Below, piece by piece: positions 1 to 8,769 of a DNA stretch of 17,868 nt. The stretch is from the NCBI GenBank assembly GCA_021827245.1, contig JAKAWN010000098.1, positions 1-17,868 on the forward strand. Direction: 5' to 3'. Under the pieces are notes generated by a model, which was given only the letters and a program-made list of their open reading frames with translations, made no database searches and was not told where the DNA came from. The DNA comes from Acidobacteriota bacterium. Its GTDB lineage: Bacteria; Acidobacteriota; Terriglobia; UBA7540. Position 1 is the first letter of the stretch. Every line of letters begins with the position of its first letter. The position numbers were made by a program, and so were the translations under genes.

Positions 1-131
1 TTCAGCGGCGGATTGTCAAACGTCCACATGCCTTCGTCGGCAAGAATTTTGGCCCGCAACGCGACGAGTCCCGCTGCCAACAACAGGACAAAAATCGTCA
101 CCTGCCGCCAATGTTTCTTCAATGCACGCAT
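1..131 (-). CDS. S46 family dipeptidyl-peptidase, N-terminal fragment
   Basis: The gene starts at an ATG at 131 and runs off the left edge, so only the first 43 codons are visible. They encode a signal peptide: a basic start ([10 protein letters not shown]), a hydrophobic stretch ([15 protein letters not shown]), then a small-residue region ending in ILA. The predicted mature chain begins [13 protein letters not shown] mature N-terminus of Asp/Asn-Glu-Gly-Met-Trp is characteristic of S46 serine dipeptidyl-peptidases (DPP7/DPP11 type), periplasmic or surface enzymes that remove dipeptides from oligopeptides. A purine-rich GGGAG lies just upstream of the ATG. The catalytic residues are outside the window, so specificity cannot be judged. 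It follows an M20 dipeptidase on the same strand, consistent with a peptide-degradation theme. The family call rests on this short motif plus the signal peptide. Confidence 0.7.
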   Translation of the reverse strand, partial: MRALKKHWRQVTIFVLLLAAGLVALRAKILADEGMWTFDNPPL

Positions 132-245
132 ATGTTCTCCCATCCCTCCAGGCAATTTGCTGAGGGACTCTGGTATAGGTTATCGACCTTTTTCGGCAGA
201 CTACTGGACAACTCGGTATTGCACTGCGCCATCCGGTGAGCTGGA

Positions 246-1622
246 TTACTGGCCCAGGAGGTCGAAATAGCGAATGACCGCCTCGATACCTCCATAGAAA
301 TTTGGCAGATGAAACTTCTCATTCGGAGCATGAAGGTTGTCGTCGGGCAGTCCGAAGCCCATCATGATGCTGGGAATTTTCAGGTGCTGCAGGAAGAGGC
401 CCACGATGGGGATGGATCCTCCGGAACGCATGTAAACGGTCTTTTTCTTGAAGACGCTTTCCATGGCCTGAGCAGCGGCTGAGATGTATCGGTTGTCGGT
501 GGAGACTACGGAAGCAGGTGCTGTGCTGATCACCCGCACCGAGGTTTTGATTCCTTTTGGCGTCAGCTTCTTTACCGTGGAGGTAAACTGGCGAACGACC
601 TCCTTCGGATTCATGTCGGGCACAAGCCGCATGCTGATTTTGGCGACGCCAACGGCGGGAATCACGGTCTTGGCTCCTTCTCCGACGAACCCGCCGCGAA
701 TGCCGTGCACTTCAAGGGTGGGTCGCGCCCACAGGCGCTCAAGCACAGAAAAGCTCTTCTCGCCGGTCAATGCCGTCGAACCCACTTCTTTTTTCAGAAA
801 TGTATTTTCCTTGAAGGGAAGCCGCTTCCAGGCTTCGAGTTCTTTCCGGCTGGGCTTGCGAACCCTCTGGTAAAAGCCCGGAATGCGGATTTTGCCGTCG
901 GGGCCTTTGAGGCCCGCAATGATCTCAGCCAGCGCCTGCATGGGATTGGGTGCCGCTCCGCCGTACATCCCTGAATGCAGATCATGGCTGGCTCCGCGCG
1001 CTTCGACTTCCGTGTAGACGAGCCCGCGCAGACCTGTCGTGAGGGTCGGCAAGCCGGGCGCAAACATCTCAGTATCGCAAACGACGGCGGCATCGGCTTT
1101 CAGCCGTTCCCGGTTTGCCGGGAGATATTCCTCGAGGTGTTCTCCGCCAACCTCCTCTTCGCCCTCGATCAGGAATTTGACATTGACAGGAAGCTTGCCA
1201 TCGCTGCGCATAAAGCATTCTGCGGCCTTGAGCAGGATGTAGGTCTGGCCCTTGTCGTCTGAGGCGCCGCGCGCATAAATGTCATCGCCGCGCACCGTGG
1301 GTTCGAAGGGAGGTGATTTCCATTCGTCCACCGGGTCGGGCGGCTGGACATCGTAGTGGCCGTAAAGCAGGAGCGTCGGTTTGCCCGGCGATTCCAGCCA
1401 CTCGGCGTAAACCAGCGGATGCTGTTCTGGTTTTCCATCGATTACCTCTACGCCATGCATGCCCGTCTGGCGAAGTTCGCCGGCAATGAATTCGGCTGCG
1501 CGCCGGATGTCGGGCTTATGTTCCGGCAGCGTACTGATGCTGGGAATTTTCAGCAGGTCCCTCAGGCCGGCAAAGAATTGTTCCTTGTTGGTTTCCAAAT
1601 AGTTCACGGAGGAAGTCGCCAC
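246..1622 (-). CDS. M20 family metallo-dipeptidase (CNDP-like)
   Basis: This is a zinc-dependent peptidase of the M20 family, carnosinase/dipeptidase branch, of about 458 residues (normal length). Ligand motifs are intact, numbered from the GTG start: YGHYDV with H89 and D91, the bridging D122 in GASDDKG, the general base and ligand pair E156/E157 in EGEEEVG, D183 in CDTEM, and H431 in LHAPNEKF. The spacing from H89 to D122 and E156/E157 equals that in human carnosinase 2 as I remember it. The middle part (HDLHSGMYGGAAPNP) begins the lid/dimerisation domain. An in-frame ATG lies at 1646 without a Shine-Dalgarno. I prefer the GTG at 1622, which has AAGGAG six bases upstream. No signal peptide is visible, so a cytosolic dipeptidase is expected. 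Substrate is unknown. It sits between pgsA and the S46 peptidase on the same strand. Confidence 0.9.
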   Translation of the reverse strand: MATSSVNYLETNKEQFFAGLRDLLKIPSISTLPEHKPDIRRAAEFIAGELRQTGMHGVEVIDGKPEQHPLVYAEWLESPGKPTLLLYGHYDVQPPDPVDEWKSPPFEPTVRGDDIYARGASDDKGQTYILLKAAECFMRSDGKLPVNVKFLIEGEEEVGGEHLEEYLPANRERLKADAAVVCDTEMFAPGLPTLTTGLRGLVYTEVEARGASHDLHSGMYGGAAPNPMQALAEIIAGLKGPDGKIRIPGFYQRVRKPSRKELEAWKRLPFKENTFLKKEVGSTALTGEKSFSVLERLWARPTLEVHGIRGGFVGEGAKTVIPAVGVAKISMRLVPDMNPKEVVRQFTSTVKKLTPKGIKTSVRVISTAPASVVSTDNRYISAAAQAMESVFKKKTVYMRSGGSIPIVGLFLQHLKIPSIMMGFGLPDDNLHAPNEKFHLPNFYGGIEAVIRYFDLLGQ

Positions 1623-1628
1623 AATCAG

Positions 1629-1634
1629 CTCCTT
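1629..1634 (-). promoter_or_regulatory. Shine-Dalgarno deciding the M20 peptidase start
   Basis: On the minus strand this reads AAGGAG, six bases before a GTG at 1622. The upstream ATG at 1646 has no comparable site. This supports the GTG start, which trims eight residues from the longest frame. Confidence 0.6.
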
Positions 1635-1730
1635 AGCTGGACTCATATTCGGAAGCGCGAAGGCTCACGGCTCCCTGCAATTAATAGCACAGTCTACTCT
1701 TCGTGCCCGCAGGCGTCAATTCGGCAATCA

Positions 1731-2318
1731 CTATGCTTGCGGAGGGTTCTGCTGGGGCAGGCCTTCCTCATGGTGTGAGTATCGGTTCCGAACCACCGCG
1801 AGGTAATGGAGCCCTGATACCACCGTGATGCTGGCGGCAAGGTAAACACAGATTTGCACGACCGTCGATGTAATACCCGGCACCTGAGCAAGGAAGCACA
1901 GCGCTGAAAAAACCGTAACCGACTGGATGACCGTCGAAGTCTTGCCCAGGACTGTCGGGTAGAAAGGGCGGTAGCCAGCTACCAGGATGATCAGCAAGGC
2001 CGTGATCAGAATCACCACGTCCCGGCTCAACACCATAATCGTGAGCCACCAGGGCAGCGCGCCCCTGAACGATAACGTTATGAAGGCGGTGCTCATCAGC
2101 ACCTTGTCTGTGATCGGATCGAGCGCGACTCCCAGCGGTGAAACCTGGCTGAAGGCTCTCGCGACGGTTCCGTCCAGAATGTCGGAAAACGCCGCCGCGG
2201 CCATCACGGCTAGGGCCCCGGTATCGTGCCGACCAACCACCAGAATGGCAAATATCGGGACGAAAACAAGGCGCAGGATAGTAATCTGGTTAGCGGTTGT
2301 GAGGGCACGTGAAGTCAT
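1731..2318 (-). CDS. pgsA: CDP-alcohol phosphatidyltransferase, PgsA-like
   Basis: This is an integral membrane CDP-alcohol phosphatidyltransferase of 195 residues, most likely CDP-diacylglycerol-glycerol-3-phosphate 3-phosphatidyltransferase, the committed step to phosphatidylglycerol. The family signature D-x2-DG-x2-AR-x8-G-x3-D-x3-D is complete: D46, D49, G50, A53, R54, G63, D67 and D71. The N-terminus (TTANQITILRLVFVPIF) is typical of PgsA, and several hydrophobic segments follow. The frame stays open to 2501, but that extension would overlap scoB and lacks membrane character. The ATG at 2318 gives a normal-length protein, although no clear ribosome-binding site is seen. Other members (phosphatidylserine or cardiolipin synthases) share the motif. 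The N-terminus and size favour PgsA. Confidence 0.85.
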   Translation of the reverse strand: MTSRALTTANQITILRLVFVPIFAILVVGRHDTGALAVMAAAAFSDILDGTVARAFSQVSPLGVALDPITDKVLMSTAFITLSFRGALPWWLTIMVLSRDVVILITALLIILVAGYRPFYPTVLGKTSTVIQSVTVFSALCFLAQVPGITSTVVQICVYLAASITVVSGLHYLAVVRNRYSHHEEGLPQQNPPQA

Positions 2319-2403
2319 TGGGGGTTGCTTCGGCAAAGTTTTCACTTCCAGATGTTTGCTGATTGAAAGGCTGGCATCATTTGAGAAATCGTTCGTACCT
2401 GTA

Positions 2404-3066
2404 TCAGCCTTGCGCAAGGGAATACACCCCCGGGTGCGAAACGATCTTGAGATCCGGCTCGCTATGCCGCTGAACATCCTCGAAGGTGATCCCGGGCGCA
2501 AGCTCGGTGACGCAAAGGCCTTCGGGAGTTACTTCAATCATAGCAAGTTCAGTCACAATCGAGTGGACAACCCGCGTTCCTGTAAGAGGCAGCGAACATT
2601 TCTTCAGAATTTTCGGCCGCCCGTCTCGCGTTGTATGTTCCATGGCGACGATCACGCGTTGAGCGCCTGAAACCAGGTCCATGCTGCCGCCCATGCCTTT
2701 TACCACCTTGCCTGGAATCATCCAGCTTGCCAGGTCACCCTGCTCGTCAACCTCCATCGCCCCCAGGATTGTCAGGTCGATGTGGCCGCCGCGAATCATG
2801 GCAAAAGATTCCGCACTCGAAAAATACGATGTGCCTGGAACCTGCGAAACGGTCTCCTTGCCGGCGTTGATCAGGTCGGGATCAACCTCGTCTTCGAGGG
2901 GATAGGGGCCCACGCCCAGCATCCCGTTCTCCGACTGGAGGATCACCTCGATACCGGGTGGAATGTAATTCGGGACCAGCGTGGGAATTCCGATCCCCAG
3001 ATTCACGACGTAGCCGTCCTGGAGTTCTTGTGCGACACGCCGCGCAATCAATCCGCGCTTATCCAT
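2404..3066 (-). CDS. scoB: 3-oxoacid CoA-transferase, subunit B
   Basis: This is the beta subunit of a class I 3-oxoacid CoA-transferase (ScoB/AtoA/PcaJ family), 220 residues, the usual length. It carries the SENGMLG motif (residues 45-51), where E46 is the catalytic glutamate that forms the enzyme-CoA thioester, and the NLGIGIP motif near residue 22. With subunit A it would move CoA between succinyl-CoA (or acetyl-CoA) and acetoacetate or a similar 3-oxoacid. Its ATG overlaps the subunit A stop by one base (TGATG), indicating translational coupling and equimolar synthesis. Sequence alone does not settle the acceptor: succinyl-CoA:acetoacetate transferase is my first choice, acetate/acetoacetate or 3-oxoadipate transferase the alternatives. 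Confidence 0.9.
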   Translation of the reverse strand: MDKRGLIARRVAQELQDGYVVNLGIGIPTLVPNYIPPGIEVILQSENGMLGVGPYPLEDEVDPDLINAGKETVSQVPGTSYFSSAESFAMIRGGHIDLTILGAMEVDEQGDLASWMIPGKVVKGMGGSMDLVSGAQRVIVAMEHTTRDGRPKILKKCSLPLTGTRVVHSIVTELAMIEVTPEGLCVTELAPGITFEDVQRHSEPDLKIVSHPGVYSLAQG

Positions 3067-3764
3067 CAGATTTTTTCCCTCACGGTCCGTCTTTCGATCC
3101 GTTTTTCGTATCCGACGCTACGAAAAATCCGGTGCACATAGATTCCCGGAGTTATGATGCAATCCGGATCAAGTTCGCCGAGTTCGACCAACCCTTCAAC
3201 TTCTGCGATGGTTACCCTGGCTGCCGTGGCCATCGTGGGGTTGAAATTGCGCGCCGTTTTCCGGTAGACAAGGTTTCCCCAACGGTCGCCTTTCCACGCT
3301 TTGACAAAAGCAAAGTCGGCGGTCAGCGCTTGTTCCAGCACGTACTTGCGGCCGCCGAATTCCCTGATTTCTTTGCCCTCCGCGACAACCGTTCCAACCC
3401 CCGTGGGCGTGAAGAAAGCCGGAATTCCGGCGCCGCCGGCGCGAATGCGTTCAGCCAGCGTTCCCTGTGGGTTCAGCTCCAGGTCGATTTCTTTGTTCAG
3501 CGCCTGCTCCTCGAGCACTTTGTTCTCGCCCACGTAACTGGCAATGAGCTTCCTGATCTGGTGTGTTCGCAGAAGCCTCCCCATGCCGAAATCGCTTATT
3601 CCGGCATTGTTGCTGATGATGGTCAAGCCCTTCGAACCTTTCCTCTGGAGGGCATCGATCAGGTTTTCGGGAATTCCGCACAGTCCGAAGCCGCCTGCCA
3701 TGATGATCGCGCCATCTGGAATGTCCGTAATGGCGGCATCGGCGTTTGCATAAACCTTGTTCAT
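3066..3764 (-). CDS. scoA: 3-oxoacid CoA-transferase, subunit A
   Basis: This is the alpha subunit of the CoA-transferase encoded with the downstream scoB, 232 residues, the family norm. The N-terminus holds the diagnostic glycine-rich segment [15 protein letters not shown] (about residues 22-36), followed by TIISNNAG and the GLGRLL-like GMGRLL segment. The ATG at 3764 has a GGGGA-type site shortly upstream. The gene follows tyrA after a 67-base gap, so it may be read through from the aromatic operon or have its own weak promoter. I see no convincing one. The pair implies ketone body or short-chain 3-oxoacid metabolism. Confidence 0.9.
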   Translation of the reverse strand: MNKVYANADAAITDIPDGAIIMAGGFGLCGIPENLIDALQRKGSKGLTIISNNAGISDFGMGRLLRTHQIRKLIASYVGENKVLEEQALNKEIDLELNPQGTLAERIRAGGAGIPAFFTPTGVGTVVAEGKEIREFGGRKYVLEQALTADFAFVKAWKGDRWGNLVYRKTARNFNPTMATAARVTIAEVEGLVELGELDPDCIITPGIYVHRIFRSVGYEKRIERRTVREKI

Positions 3765-3831
3765 GCAATCCCCGCTTCCTCGTCTCAGCGACGGGATTCA
3801 GCCCGGGCCTAACTCGCCAGATTGTTCGCTT

Positions 3832-4701
3832 CTATTCTCGCAGCTTCTCACGCAGTTTGCGCGCCTGGTCGAATTCGTTCTCAAGCTCCCGGGTGTTCAG
3901 GTATGTCTTTATCCTATCAAGTTTTTGGATCATTGCATCGAGAGCGGACCGGATATTTTCGGTATTGGTCAGGCAGATGTCGCGCCACAGAGCGTATGGA
4001 CTTTCGGCAAGGCGCGTCAAATCGCGAAAACCGGAACCCGCCAGTTCCATGGGCAGGCCTTCCTCGCTGGCTTTTTCCGCCACCATGCTGGCAAGGCCTG
4101 ATGAAAGAAGCTGTGGCATATGGGAAAGAAAAGCCACTGCCAGATCGTGGCTGGCAGCGTCTGTAACGAAGGGACGTGCCCGCAGCGACTTGACGAGTGC
4201 GAGAAAAGCCTTCACCCGTGCGTCATTCATGACTTCCTTAGACGACGGAACGAGCGCGTAGCAGGCGTTTTCAAACAGTGCCGCATCCGCGTGTTCAAAG
4301 CCGGAATGTTCCTTTCCGGCAAGAGGATGGCCGCCCAGGAATAAAGGTCCCCCAGCGGGCAAGTCTTTTGCGCACTGCGCGATCCGGCGCTTGGTGCTGC
4401 CGACGTCAGTGACCAGCGCGTGGGAAGGGGCGGACAGTTTCAGTTGTGGCAGCAAATCGAGGATCTTTCCGACCGGGGTTGCCAGAATTATCAGGTCCGC
4501 ATCCCTCACTGCGTCGGCAACGTTCTGCGCGCCTTCGTGGACAGCTCCAGCACTGATCGCATGGTTCAAGACATCCGGCCGATCGCATCCAATGCGGCGC
4601 GCGCTGTAACCAAGGCGTTTGAGCGCAAGGCCCCATGAGCCTCCGATCAGGCCCAGGCCGATGATTGAAATCCGTTTGAAAAAAGGTTCGGAAGGTTCCA
4701 C
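3832..4701 (-). CDS. tyrA: Prephenate dehydrogenase
   Basis: This NAD(P)-dependent enzyme of 289 residues oxidatively decarboxylates prephenate to 4-hydroxyphenylpyruvate for tyrosine synthesis. The dinucleotide fold begins IIGLGLIGGSWG (about residues 13-24). ATPVGKI at 74-80 and DVGSTK at 99-104 follow. GGHPLAGKEHSG (123-134) contains H125, the position of the catalytic histidine in this family. The length covers only the dehydrogenase domains, with no chorismate mutase fusion and no C-terminal ACT domain, so feedback through an ACT module is not expected here. The start is a GTG at 4701, the first in-frame start after an in-frame stop, with a weak ribosome-binding site. It is 30 bases downstream of aroF. 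Arogenate dehydrogenase activity cannot be excluded. Confidence 0.93.
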   Translation of the reverse strand: MEPSEPFFKRISIIGLGLIGGSWGLALKRLGYSARRIGCDRPDVLNHAISAGAVHEGAQNVADAVRDADLIILATPVGKILDLLPQLKLSAPSHALVTDVGSTKRRIAQCAKDLPAGGPLFLGGHPLAGKEHSGFEHADAALFENACYALVPSSKEVMNDARVKAFLALVKSLRARPFVTDAASHDLAVAFLSHMPQLLSSGLASMVAEKASEEGLPMELAGSGFRDLTRLAESPYALWRDICLTNTENIRSALDAMIQKLDRIKTYLNTRELENEFDQARKLREKLRE

Positions 4702-4731
4702 GAGGAATCATTACCTTTGGCGGCGAGTGCT

Positions 4732-5748
4732 TCAGATGGTGCGCCCCACCGCCGGTGCGATCATTCGCAATTCTTTCATGAGCTGTTCAAACTGTTCTGG
4801 GTAGAGTGATTGTGCTCCGTCGCTCAGCGCCCTTTCGGGATCGGAATGCACCTCGATGAGCAGCCCATCGGCTCCGGCAGCCAATGCGGCCCGCGCCATG
4901 GGCGACACCTTGTCGCGCCTGCCCGTGCCATGAGAAGGGTCGACGACGATCGGCAGGTGAGAAAATTTCTTCACCACCGGAATGGCCGAGATGTCCAATG
5001 TGTTGCGCGTGGCATTTTCGAACGTGCGAATCCCCCGCTCGCAGAGGATGACGTTGTAGTTGCCGCCGGACATGACATATTCCGCCGACAGCAGCAATTC
5101 TTCGATGGTGGCCGCGATGCCGCGCTTCAGCAGGACCGGCTTTGAGACTTTGCCAAGCTCTTTGAGCAGATTGTAGTTCTGCATGTTGCGGGCGCCAACC
5201 TGCAGTACATCGACGTAATCGAGCATCATGGGAATCTGCGTCTGGTCCATAACTTCAGATACGACCAGCAGGCCATGTTTGTCTGCTGCTCTCCGCATCA
5301 TTGCGAGACCGGGCAAGCCCAATCCTTGGAAGCTGTATGGCGATGTTCTGGCTTTAAACGCCCCGCCGCGCAGGACGAGCGCGCCCATTTCCTTTACCCG
5401 TGCCGCAATGGTGTCGATCTGGGTTTCGCTTTCGATGCTGCAGGGACCTGCCATCACAACGACCCTGTCGCCGCCCACAGCTACGCCTTTGCCAAGCTGG
5501 ATCACCGATCCTTCCGGCCGAAAGTGGCGGCTGGCCAACTTGTAAGGGGCCGTGATTCTGACGACCTCTTCAACTCCTTCAATCAGTTCGAGGTCTCGCG
5601 TGTCAAAATCGATCTTCGCGCCAACGGCTCCGATCACGGTTTGCCGGACACCTGTCGAGCGGTGAGCGTCAAACCCCATCTTCATCAATCTGTCGATGAC
5701 GTTCTGGATTTGCTCTTCCGTTGCGCCTTCTTCCATTATCACGACCAT
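4732..5748 (-). CDS. aroF: 3-deoxy-7-phosphoheptulonate (DAHP) synthase, type I-beta
   Basis: This enzyme catalyses the first step of the shikimate pathway, from phosphoenolpyruvate and erythrose 4-phosphate. The 338-residue protein matches the Thermotoga maritima type: an N-terminal ferredoxin-like regulatory domain (residues 1-70, [18 protein letters not shown]), then a TIM barrel. Metal ligands are visible as C103 in AGPCS, H273 in DPSHGTG, E299 in LLIEVH and D310 in LSDG, each offset by one from the T. maritima positions I recall. The substrate loop [15 protein letters not shown] (128-142) and KRG (208-210) are also present. The N-terminal domain is the usual site of Tyr/Phe inhibition in this subtype. 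The ATG at 5748 has GGGAG overlapping the end of the chorismate mutase gene, six bases upstream of aroF, which fits coupled expression. Confidence 0.95.
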   Translation of the reverse strand: MVVIMEEGATEEQIQNVIDRLMKMGFDAHRSTGVRQTVIGAVGAKIDFDTRDLELIEGVEEVVRITAPYKLASRHFRPEGSVIQLGKGVAVGGDRVVVMAGPCSIESETQIDTIAARVKEMGALVLRGGAFKARTSPYSFQGLGLPGLAMMRRAADKHGLLVVSEVMDQTQIPMMLDYVDVLQVGARNMQNYNLLKELGKVSKPVLLKRGIAATIEELLLSAEYVMSGGNYNVILCERGIRTFENATRNTLDISAIPVVKKFSHLPIVVDPSHGTGRRDKVSPMARAALAAGADGLLIEVHSDPERALSDGAQSLYPEQFEQLMKELRMIAPAVGRTI

Positions 5749-5754
5749 GGCGAT

Positions 5755-6054
5755 TTACTCCCAGCTTTCTTCCGCTGCCACCGAAGATTCCATCGAGTGG
5801 CGCTCCAGTGACCTGGCCTCGTCGATAATGCGCTCAAAGAGGCGCCGGATGGCTGCGTCGTCAAGCGGGCCCGGATTCGCCTTGACGACATTGCGCAGGA
5901 TTTCCGCTTCACGGGCTGGTTGCCAGGCGGCGAGCTTCTGTTTCTTCTTCAGGTGTCCGATTTCCACCGCACACTTCGAGCGTTCGTTGAGCAGCTTGAC
6001 CAGTTGCTGGTCGATTTCGTCAATTCTCTTGCGCCAGTCTTCCAGTTCGCTCAT
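5755..6054 (-). CDS. Chorismate mutase, AroQ type
   Basis: This is a small all-helical AroQ-class chorismate mutase, 99 residues, stand-alone, converting chorismate to prephenate. The N-terminal pattern W-RKRIDEIDQQLVKLLNER (residues 7-25) supplies the usual arginine at the start of helix 1 and R25. KKKQKL (37-41) gives the active-site lysine and PAREAEIL (46-53) the helix-2 acidic residues. The C-terminal IRRLFERIIDEARSLE is the third helix. There is no prephenate dehydratase domain. Its ATG overlaps the trpA stop by four bases (ATGA), so it is translationally coupled to trpA. The next gene is aroF. Free-standing AroQ proteins next to type I-beta DAHP synthase sometimes act in complex with it; that is a possibility here, not shown. 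Confidence 0.9.
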   Translation of the reverse strand: MSELEDWRKRIDEIDQQLVKLLNERSKCAVEIGHLKKKQKLAAWQPAREAEILRNVVKANPGPLDDAAIRRLFERIIDEARSLERHSMESSVAAEESWE

Positions 6055-6869
6055 GCCGGTGAACTCCCTGTGCCTTCTTTGAGCCAGCGCACATAGCGCT
6101 CAATCGATGTTGCTCCCTCGGAGGAAAAATGTTCTTCGATGGCCCGGACCACCGCACTTCCCACCACAGCGGCATCTGCCAGTTCCTGCACTGCCCGGAC
6201 CTGGCTCGGATTCGACAAGCCGAACCCGACGGCGAGCGGGAGTCGCGTGATCTTCCTGACGCGCTGAATCAGCGGCGAGGTGCTTGCGGAGATTTCCTTC
6301 TGCTCGCCGGTCACGCCGGCCCGTGCAATCAGATAGAGGAAGCCCGTCGAGACGTCTGACACCCGCCGGACCCGCTCATCGGTGGAGGTGGGCGCCGCGA
6401 GGAAAACAGTGTCAAGGTTCCATTTTCGCATCGTCTCGATGTAGGCCCCTGCCTCTTCCGGCGTCAGATCAACAGCCAGAACGCCGTCGGCCCCGGCTTC
6501 GTGTGCGTCGCGCGCAAAGTTTTCCAGCCCGTATTGCAGAATCGGATTGTAGTAACTGAAGAGGACAATAGGAGCGCTGACTCTTTTTCTCCATTCCGGC
6601 AGCGCATGCAGCACCTTGCGGAGTGTTGTTCCGGCACGCAGCGCGCGCTCGGAAGCTCGCTGGATGACCGGGCCATCTGCAAGGGGATCGGAGAACGGGA
6701 TGCCGAGTTCGATGATGTCCGCGCCTCCGCGTTCAACGGCCGCAAGCAGTTCGCCGGTAGCCTCGATAGTCGGATCGCCTGCGGTCAGATAAATGACCAG
6801 GCCCTTGGCTTTTTTCTCGCGGAGTTGCCGGAATCTTTCCTGGATTCGCGATGTCGATAGAGTCGGCAT
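6051..6869 (-). CDS. trpA: Tryptophan synthase, alpha chain
   Basis: The alpha subunit splits indole-3-glycerol phosphate into indole and glyceraldehyde 3-phosphate, passing indole to TrpB. It has 272 residues (normal). Catalytic acids lie in IIELGIPFSDPLADGPVIQ: E54 and D65, with the same 11-residue spacing as E. coli E49/D60. Other family motifs are LFSYYNPI (about 103-110), the AAPTSTDER loop, LIARAGVTGEQ and the phosphate-binding AVGFGLSNP. The ATG at 6869 has no strong ribosome-binding site. The gene lies 27 bases downstream of trpB and overlaps the chorismate mutase gene by four bases. Confidence 0.96.
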   Translation of the reverse strand: MPTLSTSRIQERFRQLREKKAKGLVIYLTAGDPTIEATGELLAAVERGGADIIELGIPFSDPLADGPVIQRASERALRAGTTLRKVLHALPEWRKRVSAPIVLFSYYNPILQYGLENFARDAHEAGADGVLAVDLTPEEAGAYIETMRKWNLDTVFLAAPTSTDERVRRVSDVSTGFLYLIARAGVTGEQKEISASTSPLIQRVRKITRLPLAVGFGLSNPSQVRAVQELADAAVVGSAVVRAIEEHFSSEGATSIERYVRWLKEGTGSSPA

Positions 6870-6896
6870 GAGAAACCAAACTGATTCTGCTCTGGC

Positions 6897-8102
6897 TTAC
6901 AGAATTCCCTGGGACTGGAAGATGCCTAGGTCCTTGTCTCCCCGGCCCGAGAGATTAACGATATAGATTCTCTCGCGCCCGGCGTCGGGAGCGCGCTTGA
7001 TCACTTCCGCCAGTGCGTGCGCAGATTCAAGCGCAGGAATAATCCCTTCCGCACGGGCCAGAACTCGTGCGGCCTCGAGCGCTTCTTCATCCTGGGCGTA
7101 AGTATATTCCACCCGCCCCTGGCGATGGAGGGCGGCATGCTCGGGACCAACCGCCGGGTAGTCGAGGCCTGCCGAGACCGAATGCGTTTTGGAAATCATG
7201 CCGTCCGCGTCCTGCAGCACATAAGTGTAAGTGCCGTGCAACACTCCGGGTTGACCGCCAGCAAAGCGCGCTGCATGATCACCCAGGCTGAGCGACCGGC
7301 CGCCAGCCTCGATTCCGACCATTTTGACTTCGGTGTCGGGAATGAAGTCATAGAACAGTCCGATTGAATTGCTCCCGCCTCCCACGCAGGCGAAAAGACA
7401 ATCCGGGAGCCTGCCCGCCAGCTCCAGAATCTGTTGCCGCGCTTCCTGCCCGATGACGCGCTGGAAGTCGCGCACCATCACAGGATAAGGATGCGGCCCC
7501 AGCACCGAGCCCATCAGGTAATGGGTGTTCTCGATATTCGTGACCCAGTCGCGCATACCTTCATTGATGGCGTCTTTCAGGGTCTTGGAGCCGGACCCCA
7601 CACCCACCACTTCCGTCCCCAACAGGCGCATGCGAAAGACGTTGGGCGACTGCCGCGCCATGTCTTCTTCGCCCATATAGACGCGGCACTCCAGGCCCAG
7701 AAGAGCCGCCACCGTCGCTGTGGCCACTCCGTGCTGGCCCGCTCCGGTTTCGGCAATCAGCCGGGTTTTGCCCATGCGGACCGCCAGCAAACCCTGCCCG
7801 ATGCAATTATTGATCTTGTGGGCCCCGGTGTGGAGCAGGTCTTCGCGCTTCAGATAAATCTGGGCGCCGCCCAAGTACTTTGTCAGGTGCTCGGCATAGT
7901 AGAGAGGCGTGGGCCGTCCGGCATAGAAGCGCAACAAACGCTTGAACTCTGCTTGGAACGCTGCATCGTTTTTGGCATAGTCGTAAGCGCGCTCGAGTTC
8001 CTCGATGGGATGCATCAGGGTTTCCGGCACATAGCGCCCTCCGAAATCCCCAAAGCGCCCGCGCGTGTCAGGCTCGACTGCGGTTTGCTTTCCGTCTGCC
8101 AT
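6897..8102 (-). CDS. trpB: Tryptophan synthase, beta chain
   Basis: This PLP-dependent subunit condenses indole with serine. It has 401 residues from the ATG at 8102. The PLP lysine is in HTGAHKINN (K96 from this start). The phosphate-binding GGGSNSIG follows, and [14 protein letters not shown] near the N-terminus is the typical TrpB1 opening, so this is the canonical TrpA partner rather than the TrpB2 form. A GTG at 8117 would add five residues. I prefer the ATG because GGAAG lies eight bases upstream of it and family members start close to this point. The gene is 30 bases downstream of trpF. Confidence 0.96.
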   Translation of the reverse strand: MADGKQTAVEPDTRGRFGDFGGRYVPETLMHPIEELERAYDYAKNDAAFQAEFKRLLRFYAGRPTPLYYAEHLTKYLGGAQIYLKREDLLHTGAHKINNCIGQGLLAVRMGKTRLIAETGAGQHGVATATVAALLGLECRVYMGEEDMARQSPNVFRMRLLGTEVVGVGSGSKTLKDAINEGMRDWVTNIENTHYLMGSVLGPHPYPVMVRDFQRVIGQEARQQILELAGRLPDCLFACVGGGSNSIGLFYDFIPDTEVKMVGIEAGGRSLSLGDHAARFAGGQPGVLHGTYTYVLQDADGMISKTHSVSAGLDYPAVGPEHAALHRQGRVEYTYAQDEEALEAARVLARAEGIIPALESAHALAEVIKRAPDAGRERIYIVNLSGRGDKDLGIFQSQGIL

Positions 8103-8132
8103 TTTGCTCACTTCCACTCGTACTCAAAAAAG

Positions 8133-8765
8133 TCAAAGATTACGGTCCGCCTCCGCAACCGCGGCGAAAAAGGTTCTAAGCAGTGCAGGATCTTTTTGCC
8201 CCGGTGCTGATTCCACGCCGCTCGCAACGTCAACACCAAAAGGCCGGACAGTGTTTATGGCTTCCCCCACATTCTTGGGATTCAACCCTCCGGCCAGAAT
8301 GATTGTGCCATATCTGTTTACTTCGCGCGCCAGTTTCCAGTCGAATGGCCGTCCCGTGCCGCCCTTCAAGCCGGGGTGAAAAGCATCCAGGAGAAAGGCG
8401 TTCGCCTTGAGGTCTGCCAGCGTCTCCGCCCTGAAATCATTTTCGACGGCCACAGCACGGATCAAAGGATAACCAGCCGGCCGCGTGGCAAGATCGGGGA
8501 ATCGCGGGCCGTGGAGCTGGATAACGCAAACGCCAGATTCGCGGGCGGTTGCTATCACGTGTTCCATTTCTGTTTCATCGGCAAAAACTCCCACAGCCAC
8601 GACAAAAGGAGGCAAGCTCTCAATGATGGAGTGTGCGGCGCAGGGCGTGGTGCAGCGCGGTGACGGAGGATAGAAGTTGAAGCCCAGCGCAGACGCTCCC
8701 AGCTCGACCGCCAATTGCGCGTCTTCCAGCCGCGTAATCCCGCATACTTTGATCCTGGTTGGCAT
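8133..8765 (-). CDS. trpF: Phosphoribosylanthranilate isomerase
   Basis: This enzyme performs the Amadori rearrangement of N-(5-phosphoribosyl)anthranilate to CdRP, the step before TrpC. The protein has 210 residues, the usual single-domain size. The general base C8 is in IKVCGIT and the general acid D127 in LLDAFHPG. The phosphate-binding GTGRPFDW and ILAGGLNPKNV and the C-terminal GVDVASGVES are all present. The loop after GFNFYPPSPR reads CTTPCAA rather than the more common Y-(I/V)-(S/T)-PEQA, a mild divergence with two cysteines. The ATG at 8765 has GGAG nine bases upstream and starts four bases after the trpC stop. Confidence 0.95.
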   Translation of the reverse strand: MPTRIKVCGITRLEDAQLAVELGASALGFNFYPPSPRCTTPCAAHSIIESLPPFVVAVGVFADETEMEHVIATARESGVCVIQLHGPRFPDLATRPAGYPLIRAVAVENDFRAETLADLKANAFLLDAFHPGLKGGTGRPFDWKLAREVNRYGTIILAGGLNPKNVGEAINTVRPFGVDVASGVESAPGQKDPALLRTFFAAVAEADRNL

Positions 8766-8769
8766 ACGG

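Noticed and set aside
2319..2501. N-terminal extension of pgsA
   Set aside because: It overlaps scoB and is polar with no membrane character, while the ATG at 2318 gives the normal family length.
2958..3812. Long plus-strand open frame (284 codons) opposite scoA/scoB
   Set aside because: It is antisense to two well-conserved genes, has no recognisable domain and no ribosome-binding site; a shadow frame in GC-rich DNA.
3765..3831. Terminator between tyrA and scoA
   Set aside because: Only a 4-base stem (CGGG/CCCG around a 6-base loop) without a T tract is present; too weak to call, so read-through into scoA remains possible.
7434..8210. Plus-strand open frame of 258 codons opposite trpB
   Set aside because: Antisense to a fully conserved trpB; His/Arg-rich composition typical of a shadow frame.
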